Shown: piece by piece, positions 18,347 to 27,057 of the stretch
Numbering within the stretch: position 1 is the stretch's first letter
Layout: each line of letters starts with the position of its first letter
NCBI RefSeq assembly: GCF_002258215.1
Contig: NZ_NEFY01000001.1
Location: 372,001-436,000 of the forward strand
Origin: Marinobacter vinifirmus
Lineage (GTDB): Bacteria > Pseudomonadota > Gammaproteobacteria > Pseudomonadales > Oleiphilaceae
Direction of reading: 5' to 3'
Length of the DNA: 64,000 nt
Notes under the pieces: generated by a model
What the model was told of the DNA's origin: nothing
The model's input: the letters and a program-made list of their open reading frames with translations, nothing else
The model's database searches: none
Made by a program: the position numbers and the translations under genes

Positions 18347-18840
18347 ACCGATTTCCCCTTAAACCTGCAACCGCATTACTCGCTGCCACGCTGCTGGCGG
18401 CCTGCAGTGCCAATGCCCCCAAGGAAGCCCAGCCTGCGCCGCAGGTGCGGCAGGTTACCCAGTCGGCCCATTGTGGCCTGACCGGTCCCGGTGTGGCGCC
18501 GGTCAGCTCGCCGGAAGCGCTGGAAAACCTGTTGGGTGTCAGTGGCCAGAATATGGCCACCGGCGTAATCCGGCAGGTGGACCTGGCGTCAGAGCAGCTC
18601 ATCATCGTGACTCTTGGGCAGAAACCTACGGCCGGGTACAGTGTCGGCCTGCAGGATGTCCAGTGGCAGGAGCCGGTACTGAAACTGGCCATGCAGGTCA
18701 ACTCACCGGCACCGGATATGATGGTGGCGCAGGTGATTACCTCACCTTGTGTGGTGCTGGCGGTGAAGGGCGACCACTGGCAAAGGCTGGAAGTGTCTGG
18801 CCTTACGCCTCAGCCCATCGTCAAAACCGCTGGAAAGTGA
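18343..18840 (+). CDS. PrcB-like lipoprotein, protease partner
   Basis: 165 residues. A type II signal peptide with lipobox LLAAC (Cys21) is followed by a short linker and a compact domain (about residues 75-160) containing LIIVTLGQKPTAGYSV and SPCVVLAVKG, typical of the PrcB C-terminal domain that stabilises subtilase partners in other bacteria. The ATG overlaps the stop codon of the S8 protease gene (ATGA), so the two are translationally coupled. A role as chaperone, inhibitor or stabiliser of that protease is inferred from this pairing. Confidence 0.75.
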   Translation: MNRFPLKPATALLAATLLAACSANAPKEAQPAPQVRQVTQSAHCGLTGPGVAPVSSPEALENLLGVSGQNMATGVIRQVDLASEQLIIVTLGQKPTAGYSVGLQDVQWQEPVLKLAMQVNSPAPDMMVAQVITSPCVVLAVKGDHWQRLEVSGLTPQPIVKTAGK

Positions 18841-18869
18841 CGCGGTCCGGCACCGGCACAAAACAACCG

Positions 18870-18897
18870 TTGATCTTTCAGCGTGAATCCCTAAGCT
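18870..18897 (+). promoter_or_regulatory. Possible parE promoter
   Basis: TTGATC (18870-18875) and TAAGCT (18892-18897) are 16 bp apart in the 100 bp between the PrcB-like gene and parE. No terminator is seen before it, so read-through from the upstream pair is also possible. Confidence 0.35.
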
Positions 18898-18940
18898 ATG
18901 GCTCAGCTATCACGACCAATTGCGGAGTCATGCCGTCCCT

Positions 18941-20836
18941 ATGAGCCAGCAACAATATAACGCCGACGCTATTGAAGTCCTCAGTGGCCTGGACCCGGTG
19001 CGCAAGCGCCCGGGCATGTACACCGACACCTCAAGGCCCAACCACCTGGCTCAGGAAGTGATCGACAACAGTGTGGATGAGGCACTGGCCGGCCACGCCC
19101 GCAGAATCGACGTAGTGCTTCACAGTGACAATTCCCTGAGCGTGGAAGACGACGGCCGGGGTATGCCCGTCGATATTCACAAAGAACAGGGCGTGCCCGG
19201 GGTCGAACTGATCCTGACGCGCCTGCACGCCGGCGGCAAGTTCTCTGAAGGTAACTACAACTTCTCCGGTGGTTTGCACGGTGTGGGTGTCTCGGTTGTG
19301 AATGCCCTGTCTACCCACCTGGAAGTGCTGATCAAGCGTGACGGCCAGCTGCACCGGATGACCTTCGCCAACGGCGATAAAGCTTCCGAGCTGGAAGTGG
19401 TCGACACCGTTGGCAAGCGCAACACCGGTACCCGCCTGAAGTTCACGCCGGATCCGAAATACTTCGACAGTCCCAATTTCTCGGTCAGCCGCCTGCGCCA
19501 TAACCTGCGCGCCAAGGCCGTACTGTGCCCGGGCCTTCGGGTGACCTTCCTGCAGGAAAAGACCGGCGAAAAAGACGAGTGGTTCTACGAGGACGGCCTG
19601 CGGGATTATCTGCGCACGGCGCTGGCGGATATCGAAGCGGTCCCGCTGGAACCGTTTACCGGCAGCTTCTCCGGTAACAAAGAAGCCGTAGACTGGGCCA
19701 TCCAGTGGTTGCCGGAAGGCGGCGACGCGGTGATGGAAAGCTACGTAAACCTGATTCCCACCGCCCAGGGCGGCACCCACGTAAACGGCCTGCGTACCGG
19801 CCTGCTCGAAGCCATGCGGGAATTCTGCGAGTTCCGCAGCTTGCTGCCCCGGGGCGTTAAGCTGTCACCGGAGGATATCTGGGAGCGGGTGGCCTATGTG
19901 CTCTCGTTCAAGATGCAGGAACCCCAGTTCTCCGGGCAGACCAAGGAGCGTTTGTCGTCCCGCGAAGCGGCGGCGTTCGTGTCTGGCGTGGTTAAGGATG
20001 CCTTTAGCCTGTGGCTGAACCAGCATACCGACATCGCCGAGGTACTGGCCGAGCTGTTTATCAGCAATGCCCAGCGCCGTCTGCGGGCCAGCAAGAAAGT
20101 AGCCCGTAAGAAAGTCACCTCCGGCCCGGCGCTGCCCGGCAAGCTGGCCGACTGTTCCGGCTCGGACACCAACCGCTCCGAGCTGTTCCTGGTGGAAGGG
20201 GACTCGGCTGGTGGTTCTGCAAAGCAGGCCCGGGACCGGGAGTTCCAGGCGGTCATGCCGCTGCGGGGCAAGATTCTGAATACCTGGGAGGTGGATTCCG
20301 GTGAAATCCTCGCGTCCCAGGAGGTCCACGACATTGCCGTTGCCATCGGGGTAGACCCCGGTTCTGACGACCTGACCGGCCTGCGCTACAACAAGGTGTG
20401 CATCCTGGCCGATGCCGACTCCGACGGCCTGCACATTGCCACCCTGCTGTGTGCGCTGTTCGTGAAGCACTTCCGGCCGCTGGTCTCCGCCGGCCATGTA
20501 TTTGTCGCCATGCCGCCGTTGTATCGGGTGGATCTGGGTAAGGAAACCTTCTATGCCCTGGACGAGCACGAGAAGCAGGGCATTATTGACCGGCTGGAAG
20601 CCGAGAAGCGCCGGGGCAAGCTTCAGGTAACGCGCTTCAAGGGCTTGGGTGAGATGAACCCGCTTCAGCTGCGGGAAACCACCATGGCCCCGGATACCCG
20701 CCGCCTGGTGATGTTGACCCTGGAAGACGGCGATGACACCGACGAGCGTATGGACATGCTGCTGGGCAAGAAGCGGGCTTCAGACCGCCGGGCCTGGCTG
20801 GAAGCCTACGGCAATATGGCTGACGTGGCGGTTTGA
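18941..20836 (+). CDS. parE: DNA topoisomerase IV subunit B
   Basis: 631-residue ATPase subunit of topoisomerase IV, which decatenates daughter chromosomes. The GHKL ATP-binding segment is visible (DNSVDEALAG; GGLHGVGVSVVNAL), as is the TOPRIM domain (LVEGDSAGGSAKQARD; ILADADSDGLHI) and the C-terminal RFKGLGEMNPLQL. Length and motifs fit ParE instead of GyrB, which is longer. The ATG at 18941 gives the family N-terminus MSQQQYNADAIEVL; the further in-frame TTG upstream does not. parC is 3.9 kb downstream with unrelated genes between, as in pseudomonads. Confidence 0.95.
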   Translation: MSQQQYNADAIEVLSGLDPVRKRPGMYTDTSRPNHLAQEVIDNSVDEALAGHARRIDVVLHSDNSLSVEDDGRGMPVDIHKEQGVPGVELILTRLHAGGKFSEGNYNFSGGLHGVGVSVVNALSTHLEVLIKRDGQLHRMTFANGDKASELEVVDTVGKRNTGTRLKFTPDPKYFDSPNFSVSRLRHNLRAKAVLCPGLRVTFLQEKTGEKDEWFYEDGLRDYLRTALADIEAVPLEPFTGSFSGNKEAVDWAIQWLPEGGDAVMESYVNLIPTAQGGTHVNGLRTGLLEAMREFCEFRSLLPRGVKLSPEDIWERVAYVLSFKMQEPQFSGQTKERLSSREAAAFVSGVVKDAFSLWLNQHTDIAEVLAELFISNAQRRLRASKKVARKKVTSGPALPGKLADCSGSDTNRSELFLVEGDSAGGSAKQARDREFQAVMPLRGKILNTWEVDSGEILASQEVHDIAVAIGVDPGSDDLTGLRYNKVCILADADSDGLHIATLLCALFVKHFRPLVSAGHVFVAMPPLYRVDLGKETFYALDEHEKQGIIDRLEAEKRRGKLQVTRFKGLGEMNPLQLRETTMAPDTRRLVMLTLEDGDDTDERMDMLLGKKRASDRRAWLEAYGNMADVAV

Positions 20837-20932
20837 TATTCCTTAATAAACTATAAAAATCGATAGTTATTCTTTCTCAGAATTTGTCTGCCTCGCTATC
20901 CTGCCAGTTTTTGAACCGGAAAAGACCGAGTT

Positions 20933-22699
20933 ATGGACTGGCAAGGATGGTTTTCCCTGGGGCTTGCGCTGGCAGCCCTGTTATTGATGAGTTCCGGCCG
21001 CTTTGCACCGCACATGGTGATGATGGCGGTCTTGGTGGTGCTCAGTGCCAGCGGCATTATCTCGGCTGACCAGGCACTGGCCGGGTTCAGCAATAGCGGT
21101 CTGATTACTGTTGTCGCCATGTTTGTGGTAGCGGCGGGTATTCATCATTCCGGCGGCGTTGATCTGTTGGTGAACCACCTCCTGCGCAGCCCCAAATCCG
21201 TCCGTTCCGCCCAGGCCCGTATTGCGCTGCCCGTCGCCTTGTTGAGCGGTTTCCTGAACAACACGCCGGTGGTTGCCACCATGATCCCCGCCGTTCATGC
21301 CTGGTCACGGAAGATCGGCATCGCACCCTCCAAGCTAATGATTCCGTTAAGTTACTCGGCCATTCTGGGGGGCACCCTGACGCTGATCGGCACCAGTACC
21401 AATCTGGTGGTCAACGGGCAGTACCAGCAGCTGACAGGTGAAGCCGGATTCTCGATCTTCTCGATCAGCGTTGTTGGCCTGCCGGTGGCCATCATCGGGC
21501 TGGCGGTGATGTTGCTGGTGATGCCACGGGTGTTGCCAGACCGTAAAGACCAGCAAAAGTTTGGCTCCATGAGGGAGTTCACCCTGGAGGTGGCGGTGTC
21601 CCCCGGCGGCCCACTGGTCGGGAAAACCGTGGGTGAAGCCGGATTGCGGGAGCTGGAGCGCCTGTACCTGGTGGAGATCGAGCGGGACGGTAGCCTGGTT
21701 ACGGCGGTACCCTCCGAGGAACGGCTGCGTGGCGGTGATCGGCTGGTGTTTGCCGGTGATACTCAGGCGATTTCAGACCTGTTGCGCATCAATGGCATTG
21801 TGCCGTCGGTGCACGATGACGAACCCAGCCTCAGCCAGGACCGTGCGGAACGCCGGCTGGTCGAGGCAGCCTTGTCTCCGCAATCGGATGTCCTGGGCCT
21901 GACCATTCGGGATGCCCGGTTCCGGGACCGGTACGGTGCCGTGGTTCTGGCGGTTGCGCGGGGTGGCGAAAGAGTGTCGGGCAATCTCGGTAATATCCGG
22001 CTGAAACCCGGGGACGTGTTGCTGCTGGAGGCGCGCCCGGCCTTTGTCAGCCGCCAGCGCTACAACAAGGATTTCCTGCTGATCAATGACCTGGAAACTG
22101 AAACGCCGCGCCATGACCGGGCCTGGTTGTCCTGGGGCATATTGCTGGTATTGGTCGGGCTGGCTGCTTGTAGTGTGCTGAGTATGCTCAATGCTGCCCT
22201 GCTTGGGGCCGCAATGATGATCCTTACAGGGTGCTGTACCGTGGGCCAGGCCCAGAAATCGGTGGATGTGCCGGTCATTCTGACCATTGCCGCTTCATTT
22301 GCACTCGGCGCGGCACTGGAGGAAACCGGGGCAGCCACCTTTATGGCCGAGGGCATTCTGGCGCTCAGTACAGGTCAGGCTTTGCTGACGCTGTTTCTGG
22401 TCTACTGCGCGGTTTCGTTTCTGACGGAAGTGATCACCAATAATGCAGCCGCAGTGTTGGTCATTCCGGTTGTGCTATCGATGACCAACAGCATGGGCGT
22501 TCCGGCAGAGCCTTTCGTGATTGCCGTGATGATGGCCGCCTCTGCCAGCTTTGCCACGCCCTTGGGGTATCAGACCAATATGATGGTTTTCGGGCCCGGA
22601 GGTTACCGCTTTTCCGACTTTGTGAAAGTGGGGTTGCCAATGAATCTTTTGGTGGGGCTGACGACGGTGGCAGTCATTGCCACTGTGTATGGGCTGTAA
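20933..22699 (+). CDS. SLC13/DASS-type transporter with two TrkA-C domains
   Basis: 588-residue inner-membrane permease. Two membrane halves flank a cytoplasmic insert (about residues 205-360) with two TrkA-C/RCK-C-like domains (GKTVGEAGLRELERLYLVEI; NLGNIRLKPGDVLLLEA). Signature loops are present: FLNNTPVVATMIPAV and IGTSTNLVVNG in the first half, TEVITNNAAAVLVIPV and ATPLGYQTNMMVFGPGG in the second. Likely a sodium-coupled anion carrier (dicarboxylate, sulfate or similar); substrate unknown. A small inverted repeat AACTAT-N8-ATAGTT lies at 20849-20868 upstream. A terminator follows immediately. Confidence 0.85.
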   Translation: MDWQGWFSLGLALAALLLMSSGRFAPHMVMMAVLVVLSASGIISADQALAGFSNSGLITVVAMFVVAAGIHHSGGVDLLVNHLLRSPKSVRSAQARIALPVALLSGFLNNTPVVATMIPAVHAWSRKIGIAPSKLMIPLSYSAILGGTLTLIGTSTNLVVNGQYQQLTGEAGFSIFSISVVGLPVAIIGLAVMLLVMPRVLPDRKDQQKFGSMREFTLEVAVSPGGPLVGKTVGEAGLRELERLYLVEIERDGSLVTAVPSEERLRGGDRLVFAGDTQAISDLLRINGIVPSVHDDEPSLSQDRAERRLVEAALSPQSDVLGLTIRDARFRDRYGAVVLAVARGGERVSGNLGNIRLKPGDVLLLEARPAFVSRQRYNKDFLLINDLETETPRHDRAWLSWGILLVLVGLAACSVLSMLNAALLGAAMMILTGCCTVGQAQKSVDVPVILTIAASFALGAALEETGAATFMAEGILALSTGQALLTLFLVYCAVSFLTEVITNNAAAVLVIPVVLSMTNSMGVPAEPFVIAVMMAASASFATPLGYQTNMMVFGPGGYRFSDFVKVGLPMNLLVGLTTVAVIATVYGL

Positions 22700-22727
22700 A
22701 AAGAAAACCCGGCCTTGGCCGGGTTTG
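22698..22727. terminator. Bidirectional terminator between SLC13 gene and micro-ORF
   Basis: AAACCCGGCC pairs directly with GGCCGGGTTT (22705-22726). On the minus strand the stem is followed by TTTTCTTTTT, so it ends the micro-ORF transcript from the right; on the plus strand it has GTTTG only and is weaker. Confidence 0.8.
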
Positions 22728-22734
22728 TCTGAAA

Positions 22735-22782
22735 TCAGTTGTTGCTGGGTACTACTACGGATTCGTCGAAGTCGAGTTCCAT
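22735..22782 (-). CDS. Candidate 15-residue micro-ORF, standalone transcript
   Basis: The minus strand encodes MELDFDESVVVPSNN and a TGA stop. AGGA ends 6 bases before the ATG within GAGAGGAAA, one of the best ribosome-binding sites in the window. A promoter lies about 55 bp upstream of the ATG and a strong terminator starts within 10 bases of the stop, so the predicted transcript is only about 130 nt. A GC hairpin (22806-22820) sits in the 5' leader. The peptide is acidic, with three consecutive GTA valine codons. It resembles an attenuator leader, but no gene lies downstream on that strand. Function unknown. Confidence 0.45.
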   Translation of the reverse strand: MELDFDESVVVPSNN

Positions 22783-22839
22783 GTCGTTTCCTCTCGGTCA
22801 CTGAGGCCCCGCGACGGGGCGGATTTAAAGTATGAGTAA

Positions 22840-22867
22840 ATTTTATATCCGCCATGAATTTCGACAA
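22840..22867 (-). promoter_or_regulatory. Promoter of the micro-ORF
   Basis: On the minus strand TTGTCG (22862-22867) and TAAAAT (22840-22845) are 16 bp apart, placing the start of transcription near 22833, about 50 bases before the micro-ORF start codon. Confidence 0.45.
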
Positions 22868-22958
22868 TCCGTAGAACCGCATACGCCAAAAGTGGTGGAT
22901 GTCAACCTCTGTGGATTCTTGATCAGAAATTCTGATGCTGGCCTGCAAAACATTCTGG

Positions 22959-22987
22959 TTGGTTCACTGTCGGAGGCTCTCTAGACT
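22959..22987 (+). promoter_or_regulatory. Promoter of the cytochrome b561 gene
   Basis: TTGGTT (22959-22964) and TAGACT (22982-22987) are 17 bp apart, about 49 bp upstream of the start codon. Confidence 0.45.
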
Positions 22988-23035
22988 AGCGCGTAAAGAT
23001 TGCGAACTCGATTTCAGCCCGGGAGGGGCATTGGC

Positions 23036-23584
23036 ATGTCGCTAAAGAATTCTGAACATAACTATGGCTGGCTTGCCGTTGTCCTGCACTGGCTGGTTGC
23101 CGTGGTTGTAGTGGGGCTGTTTGCCCTGGGGTTCTGGATGGTGGATCTGTCCTACTATGATGAATGGTATCGAAAGGGACCAGGCCTGCACCGGAGCATT
23201 GGCCTGATACTGTTTGCGGTGGTGGTGTTCCGGTTGCTGTGGCGGTTTATCAACACCAGCCCCAGGCCCCTGGCTAACCACCAGCGCTGGGAAGTCGTTT
23301 CGGCCCACGTGGCCCACAGCCTGCTGTACGTGCTGATGTTTGTGGCGATGGTCAGTGGCTACCTGATTACCACGGCAGACGGTTCGTCGATCAGTGTCTT
23401 CGGCTTGTTCGACGTGCCGTCCGTTACCGGTCAGGTGAAAGGTATGGAAGACACTGCGGGTGCCGTTCACTACTGGAGTACCTGGGCACTGGTCGGCCTG
23501 GCGGGCATACACGCCCTGGGCGCCCTGAAACATCACTTTATAGACCGGGATGAAACCTTACGCCGGATGTCAGGCCGCGCCTGA
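23036..23584 (+). CDS. Cytochrome b561 family protein
   Basis: 182-residue four-helix membrane cytochrome of the prokaryotic b561 type (CybB-like). Four hydrophobic stretches are visible, beginning WLAVVLHWLVAVVVVGLFALGF, with histidines in helix 1 (VLHWL), near helix 2 (LHRSIG) and in helix 4 (GIHALGALKHH) that would bind two b hemes. It likely moves electrons between quinone and a periplasmic acceptor or superoxide. The ATG at 23036 follows GGGAGGGG. A YceI-family gene follows 53 bp downstream; b561 and YceI genes often sit together. Confidence 0.88.
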   Translation: MSLKNSEHNYGWLAVVLHWLVAVVVVGLFALGFWMVDLSYYDEWYRKGPGLHRSIGLILFAVVVFRLLWRFINTSPRPLANHQRWEVVSAHVAHSLLYVLMFVAMVSGYLITTADGSSISVFGLFDVPSVTGQVKGMEDTAGAVHYWSTWALVGLAGIHALGALKHHFIDRDETLRRMSGRA

Positions 23585-23637
23585 CTGCCGGAATGTTGTA
23601 GAAATTGCTCAAATAAACTGTGTAACAGGAGAACACC

Positions 23638-24219
23638 ATGAAAAAGATTTTCTTGGCATCTGCATTGTCACTGGCCGTTGCCGGCACCGTTCAGGCGGAT
23701 GATCACAGCGGCACCTACGCGTTTGATACCCAGGGTGCGCACCAGTTCGTCACCTTCAAGATTTCTCACCTGGGTTACAGCTGGCTGTATGGTCGTTTTA
23801 ACGACTTCGATGGCGAGTTCACCTACGACGCGGAAAACCCGGAGAACAGCTCCGTATCTGTAACCATCGATACCTCCAGCGTCGACTCCAACCACGCCGA
23901 GCGGGACAAGCACCTGCGCAGCGAAGACTTCCTGCACGTGGGCGAGTTCCCGGAAGCCACCTTCAAGAGCAAGCGCGTAGTGCTGGATGAAGAAGGCGAG
24001 GCAGACATTATCGGCGACCTGACCCTGCGCGGCGTAACCCGCGAAGTGACCCTGGACACCGAACTGCTGGGCCACGGCCAGGATCCCTGGGGCGGTTACC
24101 GGATGGGTTTCGAGGCTGAAACCGAGCTGAAACTGAAAGATTTCGGTATTCCGATGGATCTGGGCAAGGCCTCAGAGACGGTGAAAATCGAGATTTCTGT
24201 AGAAGGTATTCGTCAGTAA
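23638..24219 (+). CDS. YceI family periplasmic protein
   Basis: 193 residues. A Sec signal peptide ends at about residue 20 (TVQA before DDHSG), followed by the YceI lipocalin-like beta-barrel: YAFDTQGAHQFVTFKISHLG, a mid-domain HLRSEDFLHVGEFPEATF and the C-terminal KIEISVEG. The family binds isoprenoid-type lipids such as polyprenyl chains; a role with the upstream cytochrome b561 in quinone handling is an inference. GGAGAACACC precedes the ATG. It ends at a terminator shared with a convergent small gene. Confidence 0.88.
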   Translation: MKKIFLASALSLAVAGTVQADDHSGTYAFDTQGAHQFVTFKISHLGYSWLYGRFNDFDGEFTYDAENPENSSVSVTIDTSSVDSNHAERDKHLRSEDFLHVGEFPEATFKSKRVVLDEEGEADIIGDLTLRGVTREVTLDTELLGHGQDPWGGYRMGFEAETELKLKDFGIPMDLGKASETVKIEISVEGIRQ

Positions 24220-24224
24220 GTACG

Positions 24225-24262
24225 AAAAAAGGCGGCTCGGGAATAACCCCGGGCCGCCTTTT
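24225..24262. terminator. Terminator between convergent yceI-like and small membrane protein genes
   Basis: AAAAGGCGGCTCGG pairs with CCGGGCCGCCTTTT with a single G-U pair and a short AATAAC loop; runs of A and T on both sides allow it to act in either direction. Confidence 0.88.
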
Positions 24263-24288
24263 CAGCTATTTCCTTTCCTGAACACCGC

Positions 24289-24525
24289 TCAGCTTTCCTG
24301 GGCGTTTCCTGTGTGTTCTGCAGACCGGCACAAGTAACGCTGCCGCCAGAACTGCCCCGAAAAAACCACGATCCAGATAACGAAACCCGCCCATAGATAG
24401 GGCTCGGGTACCTGGAAGGTGCCACTGATAGCAAACTCCACCAGTAGCATCAGGACAACCGCCAGAACGGCGTTGACCAGGGCCGTGACCATGGCGTGCC
24501 CGCAGGCTTTCAGATTGGGTTTCAT
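24289..24525 (-). CDS. Small two-helix membrane protein, hypothetical
   Basis: 78 residues with two hydrophobic segments, about residues 12-33 (VTALVNAVLAVVLMLLVEF) and 43-59 (YLWAGFVIWIVVFSG), a short basic N-terminus and a charged C-terminal tail with one Cys. GGAAACCT precedes the ATG. I recognise no family. It is convergent with the YceI-like gene and divergent from parC, and reads as its own transcription unit. Confidence 0.6.
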   Translation of the reverse strand: MKPNLKACGHAMVTALVNAVLAVVLMLLVEFAISGTFQVPEPYLWAGFVIWIVVFSGQFWRQRYLCRSAEHTGNAQES

Positions 24526-24625
24526 AGGTTTCCGCTTGGTTAAAGATAAGACGGCTTTCTACTCACTGTGGCGAGAATACGGCGCACCTTACAGACTCTC
24601 CATGCGGGAATTCCGCTATTGGAAA

Positions 24626-24655
24626 TTGGTGTATCCGGGCTGGCGTCCATATAAT
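24626..24655 (+). promoter_or_regulatory. parC promoter
   Basis: TTGGTG (24626-24631) and a perfect TATAAT (24650-24655) are 18 bp apart, 89 bp before the parC start codon. The rest of the 219 bp gap shows no other gene. Confidence 0.6.
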
Positions 24656-24744
24656 GTGCCGACATTGCCCGAAGCACACAGCGGGCACAGAGGTTAGCAC
24701 CACAACCACATTTCAAAACAGGCAGTTAAGGCAAAGAGGCATCT

Positions 24745-27057
24745 ATGCCAGAGTTTCAGACAACGGATGAAGGTTTCGAGCGGGTCTCCCTCAGGGATTA
24801 TACCGAGAAGGCCTATCTGGACTATTCCATGTACGTCATCCTCGACCGGGCATTGCCCAACGTGGGTGACGGGCTCAAGCCGGTCCAGCGCCGGATTGTA
24901 TATGCCATGTCGGAGCTGGGCCTGAAGTCCACCTCCAAGTACAAGAAGTCCGCCCGTACCGTGGGTGACGTGTTGGGTAAGTTCCATCCCCATGGCGACA
25001 GCGCCTGTTATGAAGCCATGGTGCTGATGGCCCAGCCGTTTTCCTACCGCTATCCGCTGGTAGACGGCCAGGGTAACTGGGGTTCCCCGGACGATCCCAA
25101 GTCCTTTGCCGCCATGCGTTATACCGAGTCCCGCCTGGCGCCCTTCGCCGATGTGCTGCTGGGGGAGCTGGGGCAGGGCACCGTGGACTGGACGCCTAAC
25201 TTTGATGGCACCATGGAAGAACCTTCGGTACTGCCGGCACGCCTGCCCCATGTGCTGCTGAACGGCACTACCGGCATTGCCGTGGGTATGGCGACCGACA
25301 TTCCGCCCCACAACGTGCGGGAAGTGACAGCTGCCTGTATCCGCCTGCTGGATGAGCCGGATGCCACCGTTGACCAGCTGTGTGAACACATCAAGGGCCC
25401 GGATTTCCCGACCCGTGCCGAAATCATTACCCCGCGCAAAGACCTGCGGCAAATGTACGAAACTGGCCGCGGTTCGCTGCGCATGCGCGCCCGCTGGGTT
25501 CGCGAGAGCGGAGAGGTAGTCATTACCGACCTGCCGCACCAGGTTTCCGGTAACCGGGTGCTGGAGCAGATTGCCCAGCAGATGCAAACCAAGAAGCTGC
25601 CCATGGTGGCAGACCTTCGGGACGAGTCAGACCACGAAAATCCCACCCGCCTGGTGATTGTGCCGCGTTCCAACCGGGTAGACCTGGACGGCCTGATGGC
25701 CCACCTGTTTGCCAGCACAGACCTTGAGAAAACCTACCGGGTGAACATCAATGTGATCGGCAATGACGGCCGCCCCGGGGTGAAAGGCCTGCGTACCATG
25801 CTGACCGAGTGGCTGGCGTTCCGGAAAACCACCGTCACCCGCCGCCTGCAGCATCGCCTGGATAAGGTCCTGGCGCGCCTGCACATTCTGGAAGGTTTGC
25901 TGATCGCTTATCTGAATATCGATGAAGTGATCGAGATTATCCGTACCGAAGACAAGCCCAAGGCCGAGTTGATGGCCCGTTTCGGGCTGTCGGCGGACCA
26001 GGCCGAAGCCATCCTCGAGCTGAAACTGCGCCACCTGGCCAAGCTCGAGGAAATGAAGATCCGTGGCGAACAGGACGAGCTGGCCGCCGAGCGCGACGAG
26101 CTGCAGTCCATTCTGGGCTCGGAAGACCGTTTGCGGGAACTGATCAAGACCGAGCTGAAGCAGGATGCCGAAACCTTCGGTGATGATCGCCGTTCACCGA
26201 TCGTTGAGCGGGAAGAGGCCCGGGCCTTCAGTGAAACCGATCTGGTATCCAACGACCCGGTTACCGTTGTGCTGTCTGACAAAGGCTGGGTGCGGGCCGC
26301 CAAGGGCCATGATATTGACCCGGTGGGCCTCAGCTACAAGTCTGGCGACCGCTTTGCCCTGGCTGCCCGGGGCCGCAATAACCAGCATGCCATCTTCCTG
26401 GACTCCACCGGCCGGGCCTATGCCCTGATGGCTCATAGTCTGCCTTCTGCCCGGGGGCAGGGTGAGCCTTTGACCGGCCGCATCAACCCGCCGTCCGGCG
26501 CCACCTTCTCCGGCTTGCTGATGGGTAATCCTGAGCGTAAGGCGTTGCTGGTGACCGATGGCGGCTACGGCTTTGTGACGTCACTGAACGACATGGTCAG
26601 CAAGAACCGCGCCGGCAAGGCGGTGGTTTCGGTGCCGAAGGGGGCGCGGATCATGCCCCCGGTGGTAATCCCGGAAACCGCGTCCACCCTGTACCTTGCC
26701 GCCATTTCCAATGAGGGCCGGATGCTGGTGTTCCCGCTCACAGAGCTGCCGGAACTGGCCAAGGGTAAGGGCAACAAGATCATCAGTATTCCCTCGGCCC
26801 GGGTGCAGAGCCGTGAAGAGTATGTGGTTGCGGTCGCCGTGTTCGGCGAGGAAGACCAGGTGGAAGTGAAAGCCGGCAAGCGCAAGCTGGGGCTGAAATT
26901 CGGCGACCTGGAACATTACCTCGGTGAGCGTGGGCGTCGCGGCCACAAGTTGCCGAGAGGCTTGCAGCGGGTGGATGGTATCGACGTGATTCCGTCTGCA
27001 TCCCGGGCGCAGGAAGAAGCACAGGAACAGGAAGGGGAGAGCACAGACAGTGAGTGA
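24745..27057 (+). CDS. parC: DNA topoisomerase IV subunit A
   Basis: 770-residue DNA-cleaving subunit of topoisomerase IV. The catalytic tyrosine is in RYTESRL (Tyr126). The quinolone-resistance region [12 protein letters not shown] carries Ser86 and Glu90 at the positions of E. coli Ser80 and Glu84, that is, the quinolone-sensitive residues. A C-terminal beta-pinwheel region follows from about residue 500, ending in a Glu/Ser-rich tail. The stop overlaps the serB start by 8 bases, so the pair is an operon. Confidence 0.95.
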   Translation: MPEFQTTDEGFERVSLRDYTEKAYLDYSMYVILDRALPNVGDGLKPVQRRIVYAMSELGLKSTSKYKKSARTVGDVLGKFHPHGDSACYEAMVLMAQPFSYRYPLVDGQGNWGSPDDPKSFAAMRYTESRLAPFADVLLGELGQGTVDWTPNFDGTMEEPSVLPARLPHVLLNGTTGIAVGMATDIPPHNVREVTAACIRLLDEPDATVDQLCEHIKGPDFPTRAEIITPRKDLRQMYETGRGSLRMRARWVRESGEVVITDLPHQVSGNRVLEQIAQQMQTKKLPMVADLRDESDHENPTRLVIVPRSNRVDLDGLMAHLFASTDLEKTYRVNINVIGNDGRPGVKGLRTMLTEWLAFRKTTVTRRLQHRLDKVLARLHILEGLLIAYLNIDEVIEIIRTEDKPKAELMARFGLSADQAEAILELKLRHLAKLEEMKIRGEQDELAAERDELQSILGSEDRLRELIKTELKQDAETFGDDRRSPIVEREEARAFSETDLVSNDPVTVVLSDKGWVRAAKGHDIDPVGLSYKSGDRFALAARGRNNQHAIFLDSTGRAYALMAHSLPSARGQGEPLTGRINPPSGATFSGLLMGNPERKALLVTDGGYGFVTSLNDMVSKNRAGKAVVSVPKGARIMPPVVIPETASTLYLAAISNEGRMLVFPLTELPELAKGKGNKIISIPSARVQSREEYVVAVAVFGEEDQVEVKAGKRKLGLKFGDLEHYLGERGRRGHKLPRGLQRVDGIDVIPSASRAQEEAQEQEGESTDSE

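Larger units (their letters stand above)
22700..23035. other. 336 bp region between SLC13 and cytochrome b561 genes
   Basis: This stretch holds, from left to right, the bidirectional terminator, a 15-codon micro-ORF on the minus strand with its promoter, and a plus-strand promoter for the cytochrome b561 gene. The segment 22832-22990 is much more AT-rich than its surroundings. An open frame of 50 codons on the plus strand (22832-22984) is discussed among the rejected items. Confidence 0.6.

Noticed and set aside
22832..22984. 50-codon plus-strand open frame
   Set aside because: It has no good ribosome-binding site, its third-position GC is far below that of neighbouring genes, and it overlaps the micro-ORF promoter on the opposite strand. 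It is not excluded, only unsupported.
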